A stretch of 5,834 nt of DNA from Planctomycetaceae bacterium (GTDB taxonomy: Bacteria; Planctomycetota; Planctomycetia; Pirellulales; Thermoguttaceae): contig JAISBG010000157.1 in the NCBI GenBank assembly GCA_031266315.1, positions 1-5,834 on the forward strand. The letters run 5' to 3'. Under the pieces are notes generated by a model, which was given only the letters and a program-made list of their open reading frames with translations, did not search any database and was not told where the DNA came from. Shown here piece after piece: positions 1-5,834 of this stretch. The position numbers and the translations under genes were made by a program. The first letter of the stretch is position 1. The number at the start of each line of letters is the position of its first letter.

Positions 1-14
1 TGCGTAACATCAGT
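1..14 (+). repeat. Dispersed direct repeat, left copy (TGCGTAACAnnAGT)
   Basis: The window opens with TGCGTAACATCAGT. The same sequence with two substitutions (TGCGTAACAGGAGT) recurs in the same orientation at 5786-5799. The left copy touches the window edge, so it may be the tail of a longer repeat that starts outside. It is followed by AT-rich DNA in both places (AACTAATTATT here, TAGTTATTAAA at the other end). Confidence 0.55.
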
Positions 15-17
15 AAC

Positions 18-56
18 TAATTATTTTGATTAATTATTTTGGTTAACTATTTTGAA
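18..56 (+). repeat. Three-copy 13-base AT-rich tandem repeat
   Basis: Three adjacent 13-base units are visible: TAATTATTTTGAT (18-30), TAATTATTTTGGT (31-43) and TAACTATTTTGAA (44-56). Units 1 and 2 differ at one base, units 2 and 3 at three. Function is unknown. It could be a slippage-prone microsatellite or an AT-rich spacer attached to the repeat at 1-14. Confidence 0.7.
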
Positions 57-104
57 AAGTGTAGTAAATTATTTCAGCGAATAAAACGATAAATTCTAAG
101 AGTT

Positions 105-121
105 ATGTTCCGATGGAACAT
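105..121. promoter_or_regulatory. 7-bp palindrome, possible operator or upstream terminator
   Basis: ATGTTCC (105-111) and GGAACAT (115-121) are perfect inverted repeats around a 3-base GAT centre, followed on the + strand by TTT (122-124). This could be a dyad bound by a regulator, or a short intrinsic terminator of a gene lying to the left. The stem is short and the T tract is only four bases including the last stem base, so neither reading is secure. Confidence 0.35.
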
Positions 122-181
122 TTTGGTAATATACGGAGGCGGAAAAAAAATTTTTATATCTCATGTCTGACGTAATTACTT

Positions 182-224
182 GAAGTTATTCGTGTTGCGT
201 TCTCTGAACGTTTGGGATAACTTC
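182..224. promoter_or_regulatory. Nested inverted repeat in the gene's leader
   Basis: GAAGTTAT (182-189) pairs perfectly with ATAACTTC (217-224). Inside this lies a second short hairpin, CGTTC (198-202) and GAACG (206-210), with a TCT loop. The outer arm ends 31 bases before the ATG at 256. If transcription starts upstream of about 182, the 5' untranslated RNA could form a two-stage stem. One 8-bp match in a leader of this length could arise by chance, so the regulatory role is only inferred. Confidence 0.3.
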
Positions 225-255
225 TATTCGGAGTTTATTAAAGAAATCGAAAGTT

Positions 256-3200
256 ATGAAATTTTTTACAAAAGATAAAAATAAAAACAGACCGGTCAAA
301 CGATCACTTCAAATTGAATCGTTAGAACCGCGTGAGATGTTATCTGTTGCGCCGCTTCTCTATTCCATTTACAGCGAACAATCGCAATATTCTACCGATT
401 TTACCACCGAAGCCATTGCCGCTCCAATCGCTTCCGATCAAACCGCGACCACAATTAAACTGACATGGGACGCGGCAACTTTGACCGGACTTCGTCCCGA
501 AGAACCGTTCAAAATTGAACGTTCAACCATTTCCTCCGGAACCGAAAAGTGGACACAAATCGGTTCCGATATTCCTTATAGTTACACAATTGGAGACGGA
601 ACCTATTCGTATGAACTCAAAGGGTTGACGGCGTCAACGGAATATAAATTGCGTGTTTCGTTTGGTTCAACGGTTTTGGGACGCGGTTACACCGATGCTG
701 TTACCGTTTCAACTCTCAACAGTGAAATCAACGCCGAAGCGGTTTCGTCCACTTCCATTAAACTTTCGTGGAATATTGCCGGAAAAACAGGAACATCATT
801 TACGGTTCAAAAACGTCTTGCCGGAACAACCACATGGCAAGATACCGGTATCACCGTCAAAGCCGACGGTTCCGCAACAACAACCAAAACCTGTACAGTT
901 GATTCATTAAATCCCGCTGAAAAATACGAATTTCAAGTTTCCTATTATGATACAACCAGTGTTGCCCGAACCAGTCAAGTTACGGAATGTACGACATTGT
1001 ATGTATTGACGGCGTCCAATAATACACTTAATTCAGTCAATCTTTCTTGGGACGTCGCAATGAGCGGAACATCGCACGAAGTCCAGATTTACACCGGAAC
1101 AACCAAACCGACCGCAACCACCGTTTGGACAAAAGCAACAGCAGAAAATGTAACTTCCAACGAATACAAAGTTACCGGTCTCAAAGAAAATGCGTCTTAT
1201 TATTTTCGTGTCAGATATAATGTTACTGAAAACGGCGAAACTGTTACAAGATACACCGACGTATTGAGTTATTCATCGCCGACGAGTATTACACTTGATA
1301 ACGTAACTGAAAATTCGGTTGATGTCTCTTGGACATTCGCCGCCCAGAGCGGAACATCTTATTATGTTCAAACCAGCGAAACCGGTGCCGCCGGAACATG
1401 GAGCGATTATCCCGGTGCGAATACCGTCAATAAATCGTACACGTTGAAAAATCTTGATTTCGGTAAAGAATATTTTGTTCGTGTCCGGTACTTTTCGCCA
1501 GCCAATGTCGAATCATTTTCCGCCGCCGAACAGATCACTACCGGAATTGCAACCAAACTTGATAGTGTTACGGAAAGTTCCGCGACCATTTCGTGGAATA
1601 TTCCCGGTCTTTCGACTCCCGTCGATATTCAGCGTTGCGATGGTTCTCTTGATCCTCAAATTGATACGAACTGGCGGACAATTGCAACAAATATCTCAGG
1701 AACTTCCTACAGCAACAATAATATCGGATCAAGTAACAAATATTATTATCGTGTTTCTTACAAATCAGGCAGTGAAACGAAATACACTATTTATGTTACC
1801 GCTTTGACAATCGGAACGGTAACAGCGTCCGATCCGTCGATGGACACGGTGAAACTCGACTGGAATTTTAAACCGAAACAAGGTACGAGTTTAACCGTAC
1901 AACAAGTTCAAGGAAATTCCGTACCAACATCTGATTCGGCATGGGGAACGGCTTCCGTAACATTGGACAGTGACAGTCAAGGATGTACGGTTAAGAATCT
2001 TACACCGGGACAGAATTATTTTTTCCGTGTCCTTTACACTTCGGAATTGGGAACGGAAATACAAACATCAAACGCTACGAAAATGATTATGACCGCCGGA
2101 ACAAATTTAATTGCTTCCGAAACAAACGCGGACTCGGTGATACTTCGTTGGGCGAAAACAGGATTTACATCGCAGCAAAACAAAAATTTCACGGTTTACA
2201 GACGCGATTTATCAGGAGCGGAAGGAACGGATACTAATTGGCACGAAATTGCAACCATCAATTCCGATCAAAATAGTTATCAAGTAACAAATCTTTTGGG
2301 TGATACACATTATCAGTTTAAGATCGGTTATCAGGGCGAATCGGAAAGTCAAGCGGTTTCCGCAGTGTTAGACTTGACGACCAAACCTTACACGGTAGAT
2401 ATTTTGAATCTGTCACAAAATTCCGCTGACCTTCAGTGGACATTCAAAACCGACAAAGACCCGGCAAGTAATACTTCGTCAACTGGCGACAGCACCGGAA
2501 CTTATATCATTCAGAAATATATCGGAAGCGGTGAACCGAGTGAAACGGAACGATTATTAGCGGTCAATGATAGTAATTGGACGGAAATCGGAACCAGTCT
2601 TCATAACATGCCGCAACCGCGTTACACTCTGGACAATTTGACGAAGAACACAACATATTATTACCGTATCGTTTATACTTATCGTACCGGTAATATTGAG
2701 AACGGATCCGGTTCCACTTATGTTGTTCCGCTTACAACTAAATTTTCTGAGATTGTTACGGTAAAAACAAAGAGCGATCTCTGGACAACCAGCACCGGTT
2801 CTCATTCCATCAATCTTACTTGGGATGCCAAAACATTAAATGCCGGAACACAATATACCGTACAGTATCGAATTAAAGGAGCCGGAACATGGACAACCGC
2901 CAGCAGTTCGGTTCCGACGGCATCATATTCGTGCGATAATTTGCTTGCCGATACGGATTACGAATTTCGTGTGATATTCAACGGCGGTAGCGAAACAGCA
3001 ACCATTGAAGCCAAAACCTCGAAAAGTATTTTGTCCGTTGTTTCAAAGGAACTTGGAACCGGAACCGCATCGGCAACAATCGAAATGCAATCTATTACCG
3101 GTGAATCAAATTTCGTACTTCATTATCGACCGAAAGGCAATGAAACAGATTCTTGGTCACAAAATACATCGCCGTCAATAAACGGCGGAACCGTTTCGTT

Positions 3201-5457
3201 TCAATTATCGCTCACGCCGGAAACGGAATACGAATTTAAGATTGTTTATGATTCCAATTCCGTTTCACACGAAACGGAAATTAAATTTGTTTCGTTATCC
3301 GATGAACTAATGCCGTCCAATGTTTCGGGCAGTTCGATAACGATTCGTTGGAATGATTCGAGTTTTCCCGATAAACGTTCCGGTTCGTCGTATGTGCTTG
3401 AATATCGTGTTACGGGAAACAGTGCCTGGTCAACCGCTCCAACTCCGTCGAACAATTCGTCCACCGTCAATAATTTGTCCGCTAATACGGAATATGAATT
3501 TCGTGTTCAATACACAACAGACGGCGGCGCAACAGCCTATTCGACGCTCAAAACCGCCCGAACCAAACAACCCGGAATCACCGCATCTGTTCCGCAAGTC
3601 GGAAAAGCAAAATTGGCATGGACATTCGAAAGTGTTGGCGGTTACATAATTCAATCTAAAGCCGGCGACGGGACATGGACAGATATTGTATCGATTCCCA
3701 CAAATTCGTTGCGAGAATATGTTATTGAGAATCTAACGGCGGAAACCGATTATATATTCCGTATCGCTTATAAGACAACACAATCGGGAGCGGATTACGT
3801 TTATTCCGACGAAGCGGAAATAACAACACTTGGCAGATTTACTGTTGTCGAAAATTCCGGCGGATCACAAAAAATTTCGGTCAAATGGGATTACGTAACA
3901 GATTCGACGTATCGCCTTCAATACAAGGTGAAAGGAACACAGATTTGGATTGAAACAATTCCCGACATTCCGAACACAACAAAGGAATATACGTTTACTT
4001 CCTTGACGCCGGGTACTAATTATACGATTCTATTGACCTATTTTGACGGCACGGAAGAACATGATGAACTTGAAGCGGCAACAACCAAAACGGCTCCCGA
4101 AACACCAACCAGTCTAGCCGTACCGGTTTCTGAAATCACCAGTAGCGGAGCCACAATTACATGGACAGACAACAGTGTATATGAAGAGAATTATGTTATT
4201 GAAGTAACAAATAATGTGACTGGAATTGTCGTTAAAACAATAATTGGTCTCGGGTTAGGAACCGGTCCAATGGAGCATGTTTTGACCGGTCTTGATACGA
4301 AAATATCTTACACGGTTAAAGTTTATGCGAAAAACGCGGAAGGTTCTTCTGCGGTTGCTCAAGCGACCTTCACAACTCTTGACGTGAAACGTCCTGCGGC
4401 GGTAACTTCGACCAAAACAGCGGCAACACCGAAATCAATTACGATATCGTGGAAAACAAAATCCGTAACAGATATTCCTGACCCAACGAATTTTCGAATT
4501 GAATATTACGATGACAAAGATAAAGACCGTGAAAAACTCTGGTATGAGGTTCAGGGACTTAGCAGTGCGGTTACTTACGACAGCGCAACACAAACTTATT
4601 CCTGTACGATTTCCAATAGTTTTGTTGCCGGCGATTCGTTGACGGTAACACTGGAAAACAAGACGGCGTATCAATTCCGAATTATTGCATTGGCTCCCGC
4701 TTCAACATTTGGCGATGCGACAGCAACATCGGTTAAGGTAACAACAGCGGCTTTGGTTGTTCCGTCAAGTCTTTCGGCAAAGAATATCATGCTGTCAACG
4801 GCAACCATCAGTTTTAAGGATTCCGACAAAAACGTTAGTTTGTCGGAAAAAGTTTATACGTTGTACTATGCGGCTGGGGCAAAAAAGTACACAAAATGGG
4901 AAGATGTTCCCGAAGAAGAAATCAAATCTGTTATTGTTCCGTCGGACAAATTATCTTATGATTTGACCGGATTGATGGCGGAAACAGTATATACGTACAT
5001 TATTGAATCGGAATATTTAGGACAAACAACGACAACCAAACCGAGCAGTTTCACCACTGCCAAAATGCCGACGGCGTCAACAATCAAAGGCGGATACACT
5101 TTAATTTCGAACCAATATTCGTTCTTGATTTCTTGGAAACCGCCGGCATCGACGAAATTATCGAATGGTATAACGATTCAATATGTTCTTGAAGTTTCGG
5201 CGTCCGGCAAAAAGGACACATTCGTAACACTTGCAACACTAATGCCGTCCTCTGTGTCAACATCCTCTTCAGGATTAAAATATGCAACGTTTTCTTTTTC
5301 CGAAATTGTCCGGTTATTGGCAGAAAACAATTACGATATTTCAACGAAAGTCAGTGGATTATCATTCCGTGTTGCCAGTACTTTTGTGGAAAACAACACA
5401 ACATTGGGAACATCCTATTCATCGGCTAGCCGTGTTACATTACCGAAATTCGTTTAA
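256..5457 (+). CDS. Giant LEPR-XLL leader protein with about 16-17 fibronectin type III domains
   Basis: This 1733-residue protein (near 190 kDa) is probably exported to the cell surface. Residues 1-22 are basic and lack a classical hydrophobic signal core; LEPREMLS at 23-30 matches the planctomycete LEPR-XLL motif. From about residue 55 it is a chain of FN3 domains of roughly 88-100 residues. Each has a strand-B core such as IKLTW or VDVSW, then a GL/NL turn and a strand-F pattern such as TEYEFRVQY. Strand-B Trp occurs at 71, 172, 265, 359, 447, 536, 632, 728, 856, 1032, 1122, 1211, 1303, 1399 and 1627. The tenth and sixteenth units lack it. The ATG is fixed by an in-frame TGA at 205-207 with no start codon between. 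I see no enzyme domain, dockerin, LPXTG, PEP-CTERM or C-terminal membrane anchor. FN3 arrays usually act in adhesion or as spacers; the ligand is unknown. Confidence 0.93.
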   Translation: MKFFTKDKNKNRPVKRSLQIESLEPREMLSVAPLLYSIYSEQSQYSTDFTTEAIAAPIASDQTATTIKLTWDAATLTGLRPEEPFKIERSTISSGTEKWTQIGSDIPYSYTIGDGTYSYELKGLTASTEYKLRVSFGSTVLGRGYTDAVTVSTLNSEINAEAVSSTSIKLSWNIAGKTGTSFTVQKRLAGTTTWQDTGITVKADGSATTTKTCTVDSLNPAEKYEFQVSYYDTTSVARTSQVTECTTLYVLTASNNTLNSVNLSWDVAMSGTSHEVQIYTGTTKPTATTVWTKATAENVTSNEYKVTGLKENASYYFRVRYNVTENGETVTRYTDVLSYSSPTSITLDNVTENSVDVSWTFAAQSGTSYYVQTSETGAAGTWSDYPGANTVNKSYTLKNLDFGKEYFVRVRYFSPANVESFSAAEQITTGIATKLDSVTESSATISWNIPGLSTPVDIQRCDGSLDPQIDTNWRTIATNISGTSYSNNNIGSSNKYYYRVSYKSGSETKYTIYVTALTIGTVTASDPSMDTVKLDWNFKPKQGTSLTVQQVQGNSVPTSDSAWGTASVTLDSDSQGCTVKNLTPGQNYFFRVLYTSELGTEIQTSNATKMIMTAGTNLIASETNADSVILRWAKTGFTSQQNKNFTVYRRDLSGAEGTDTNWHEIATINSDQNSYQVTNLLGDTHYQFKIGYQGESESQAVSAVLDLTTKPYTVDILNLSQNSADLQWTFKTDKDPASNTSSTGDSTGTYIIQKYIGSGEPSETERLLAVNDSNWTEIGTSLHNMPQPRYTLDNLTKNTTYYYRIVYTYRTGNIENGSGSTYVVPLTTKFSEIVTVKTKSDLWTTSTGSHSINLTWDAKTLNAGTQYTVQYRIKGAGTWTTASSSVPTASYSCDNLLADTDYEFRVIFNGGSETATIEAKTSKSILSVVSKELGTGTASATIEMQSITGESNFVLHYRPKGNETDSWSQNTSPSINGGTVSFQLSLTPETEYEFKIVYDSNSVSHETEIKFVSLSDELMPSNVSGSSITIRWNDSSFPDKRSGSSYVLEYRVTGNSAWSTAPTPSNNSSTVNNLSANTEYEFRVQYTTDGGATAYSTLKTARTKQPGITASVPQVGKAKLAWTFESVGGYIIQSKAGDGTWTDIVSIPTNSLREYVIENLTAETDYIFRIAYKTTQSGADYVYSDEAEITTLGRFTVVENSGGSQKISVKWDYVTDSTYRLQYKVKGTQIWIETIPDIPNTTKEYTFTSLTPGTNYTILLTYFDGTEEHDELEAATTKTAPETPTSLAVPVSEITSSGATITWTDNSVYEENYVIEVTNNVTGIVVKTIIGLGLGTGPMEHVLTGLDTKISYTVKVYAKNAEGSSAVAQATFTTLDVKRPAAVTSTKTAATPKSITISWKTKSVTDIPDPTNFRIEYYDDKDKDREKLWYEVQGLSSAVTYDSATQTYSCTISNSFVAGDSLTVTLENKTAYQFRIIALAPASTFGDATATSVKVTTAALVVPSSLSAKNIMLSTATISFKDSDKNVSLSEKVYTLYYAAGAKKYTKWEDVPEEEIKSVIVPSDKLSYDLTGLMAETVYTYIIESEYLGQTTTTKPSSFTTAKMPTASTIKGGYTLISNQYSFLISWKPPASTKLSNGITIQYVLEVSASGKKDTFVTLATLMPSSVSTSSSGLKYATFSFSEIVRLLAENNYDISTKVSGLSFRVASTFVENNTTLGTSYSSASRVTLPKFV
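322..345 (+). other. LEPR-XLL motif (planctomycete export-associated leader)
   Basis: Residues 23-30 read LEPREMLS, preceded by the basic run KDKNKNRPVKR. Family knowledge: this motif sits near the N-terminus of many large secreted planctomycete proteins with repeat domains, and is thought to mark them for export or processing, though the mechanism is not settled. No long hydrophobic segment typical of a Sec signal peptide is present around it, which makes the motif the main localisation evidence. Confidence 0.85.
418..5061 (+). repeat. Tandem fibronectin type III domain array (16 units, plus a divergent tail)
   Basis: Approximate domain limits in residues: 55-154, 157-247, 248-340, 342-430, 431-519, 520-613, 614-709, 711-828, 832-921, 924-1014, 1015-1103, 1105-1191, 1192-1278, 1281-1375, 1378-1497 and 1502-1602. 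A degenerate seventeenth unit may span 1604-1733, with ISWKPP at 1625-1630 and a weak LSFRVAS strand at 1702-1708. Units 2-13 share extra features: a GTSxxVQ-like strand C (GTSFTVQ, GTSHEVQ, GTSYYVQ, GTSLTVQ) and a second Trp about 20-30 residues after the first (for example TTTWQD, AGTWSD, DTNWRT, DSNWTE, AGTWTT). This points to expansion by internal duplication. Unit 8 carries an insertion of about 30 Ser/Thr/Gly-rich residues (near 731-775). Boundaries are judged by eye. Confidence 0.85.
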
Positions 5458-5475
5458 AACTTGTCATTACTCAGT

Positions 5476-5496
5476 GGAATTTTTATTAAAAATTTC
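5476..5496 (+). terminator. Weak AT-rich hairpin after the FN3 gene
   Basis: GGAATTTTT (5476-5484) can pair with AAAAATTTC (5488-5496), including one G-U pair, around an ATT loop, 19 bases after the stop codon. It is the only hairpin close to the stop. It has almost no G-C pairs and no U tract behind it, so it is a poor intrinsic terminator. It may instead only protect the 3' end, or be chance in AT-rich DNA. Confidence 0.25.
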
Positions 5497-5543
5497 TGAT
5501 TCTACCGGATTAGGTATCCAAGCCTTGAAAAATTCGTTTTAAA

Positions 5544-5570
5544 CGCGAAACACACGAAAATTCACGGAAG
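5544..5570 (+). repeat. Short phased CGAAA motif
   Basis: CGCGAAA (5544-5550), CACGAAA (5553-5559) and CACGGAA (5563-5569) follow each other at 9- and 10-base spacing. This looks like a small degenerate tandem repeat directly ahead of the GC-rich block. No function can be assigned. Confidence 0.4.
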
Positions 5571-5605
5571 AGGCGGGCAATTCATCAAAAGTTGTCGGCG
5601 AAAAT

Positions 5606-5722
5606 GGGTGGGCGATCCCTTCGCTGAAGGGTCGCGCCGGTTGAGTCTTCATTTTGCCGTCGTTCATCTGATTCACTGTCGGCTATCGCCGACGCGACCT
5701 TTCAGCGAAAGGTTGCCTACCC
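5606..5722. repeat. REPIN-like element: two inverted REP palindromes
   Basis: The left arm (5606-5640) and the reverse complement of the right arm (5689-5722) align over 35 positions with five transitions and one single-base gap. Each arm holds its own hairpin: left stem GCGAtCCCTTC (5612-5622) with GAAGGGTCGC (5626-5635), loop GCT; right stem GCGACCTTTC (5694-5703) with GAAAGGTTGC (5707-5716), loop AGC. GTGG (5608-5611) and, on the - strand, GTAG (5717-5720) abut the outer feet of the stems. A C-G pair in the left hairpin is a T-A pair in the right, so the stem is conserved. Family knowledge: REP sequences with a GTRG foot, paired head to head, are mobilised by RAYT (TnpA-REP) transposases. 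No transposase is in this window. Confidence 0.75.
5678..5693. repeat. Perfect 6-bp hairpin inside the REP pair
   Basis: GTCGGC (5678-5683) and GCCGAC (5688-5693) form a perfect stem around TATC, directly abutting the right REP stem at 5694. It has no equally perfect partner beside the left REP, where only GCGCCGG (5634-5640) resembles its first half. A further GTCGGCG at 5594-5600 could pair with CGCCGAC (5687-5693) as an alternative fold. Confidence 0.6.
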
Positions 5723-5755
5723 TGTGGTTGCCCACCTGATGATTGCCTATGTTGA
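5711..5755 (+). repeat. Imperfect 15-base tandem repeat with GGTTGCC core
   Basis: Three consecutive 15-base units begin GGTTGCC (5711), GGTTGCC (5726) and GATTGCC (5741). Units 1 and 2 match at 11 of 15 bases, and the third is more diverged. The first unit overlaps the right REP stem, so the series may be partial re-duplications of the REP foot. Confidence 0.4.
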
Positions 5756-5785
5756 TGTATGTTTTGACGACTTTTTGACCTACGG

Positions 5786-5799
5786 TGCGTAACAGGAGT
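5786..5799 (+). repeat. Dispersed direct repeat, right copy (TGCGTAACAnnAGT)
   Basis: TGCGTAACAGGAGT matches 1-14 at 12 of 14 bases in the same orientation. It is preceded by CCTACGG, and TACG (5781-5784) with CGTA (5788-5791) makes a small palindrome that overlaps it. Whether CCTACGG also precedes the left copy cannot be seen because that lies outside the window. Confidence 0.55.
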
Positions 5800-5834
5800 T
5801 AGTTATTAAAAAAATTAAAAATTTTCTTCTTTTT

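Larger units (their letters stand above)
1..255. other. AT-rich upstream intergenic region and leader
   Basis: No credible gene lies here. The region contains a 14-base dispersed repeat (1-14), a 13-base tandem repeat (18-56), a palindrome (105-121), a GGAGG stretch (135-139) with no suitably spaced start codon of any useful ORF, an A8T5 tract (143-155) and a nested inverted repeat (182-224). No clear promoter is visible. The best -35/-10-like pair is TTGCGT (195-200) and GATAAC (216-221), but the spacer is only 15 bases and the match is poor, so I do not call it. The leader next to the ATG is A-rich and lacks a Shine-Dalgarno site at normal spacing; CGGAG at 229-233 is 22 bases from the start codon. 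Confidence 0.75.
5458..5834. other. Downstream intergenic region rich in repeats
   Basis: No gene is supported in these 377 bases. The first part (to about 5543) is AT-rich and contains a weak hairpin and a 9-base inverted repeat. From about 5570 to 5750 the composition turns clearly GC-rich and holds the inverted REP-like pair and a 15-base tandem repeat. The end (5800-5834) is again nearly pure A/T. The abrupt change supports an inserted or dispersed element in the middle. Confidence 0.75.

Noticed and set aside
134..142. CGGAGGCGG as a Shine-Dalgarno site
   Set aside because: The next ATG (163) is 23 bases beyond GGAGG and opens only a six-codon frame, and the FN3 start is over 110 bases away.
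105..170. A 21-codon ORF beginning at the palindrome (MFRWNILVIYGG...) and ending at TGA 168-170
   Set aside because: It is very short, has AAGAG only two bases before its ATG, and resembles no peptide I know. The palindrome explains the start of the sequence better than coding does.
653..4966. Other overlapping ORFs of 60-117 codons on both strands inside the FN3 gene
   Set aside because: The FN3 frame is continuous with clear domain periodicity. The others have odd composition and no recognisable domains, and are best seen as out-of-frame shadows.
5282..5542. An overlapping 86-codon + strand ORF running past the end of the FN3 gene
   Set aside because: It lies mostly within the FN3 gene in another frame. 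Its composition is atypical, it has no start signal, and the FN3 frame continues intact to its own stop.
5612..5635. The left REP hairpin as the intrinsic terminator of the FN3 gene
   Set aside because: It is about 155 bases after the stop and is followed by GCGCCGG rather than a U tract. Its near-copy in inverted orientation shows it belongs to a repeat element, although it might slow transcription.
5587..5740. A CRISPR array or a structured RNA gene in the GC-rich block
   Set aside because: The repeats are inverted and only two, with no regular spacers, and I see no tRNA or other known RNA fold. The inverted REP pair explains the structure.

Overview
The window holds one very large gene on the + strand (256-5457, 1733 codons) with a noncoding flank on each side. 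The protein is a secreted or cell-surface type array of about 16-17 fibronectin type III (FN3) domains. It opens with a short basic leader carrying the LEPR-XLL motif (LEPREMLS, residues 23-30). That motif is characteristic of exported giant proteins of Planctomycetota, so a planctomycete, or a relative in the PVC group, is the most likely source. By eye the base composition is moderately AT-rich, low for classical planctomycetes; the exact lineage cannot be read from this sequence.

Layout: 1-255 is an AT-rich leader. It has a 14-base repeat at its very start, three copies of a 13-base tandem unit, a 7-bp palindrome at 105-121 and a nested inverted repeat at 182-224. No good Shine-Dalgarno site precedes the ATG. 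256-5457 is the FN3 gene. 5458-5834 is noncoding, with a weak AT-only hairpin just after the stop codon, a small phased CGAAA motif, and a GC-rich structured block at about 5594-5755.

The most notable noncoding signal is in that block. Two REP-like palindromes lie head to head (5606-5640 and 5689-5722), each with a GTGG or GTAG tetranucleotide at the foot of its stem, and with base changes that preserve pairing. This is the architecture of a REPIN (a REP doublet mobilised by a RAYT transposase encoded elsewhere). A related direct repeat (TGCGTAACAnnAGT) sits at both ends of the window, so the gene may lie between two copies of a dispersed intergenic element.

There is no second gene and no visible operon partner. 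The FN3 gene looks like a monocistronic surface-protein locus surrounded by repeat-rich intergenic DNA. Its binding partner and anchoring mode are not evident from the sequence.
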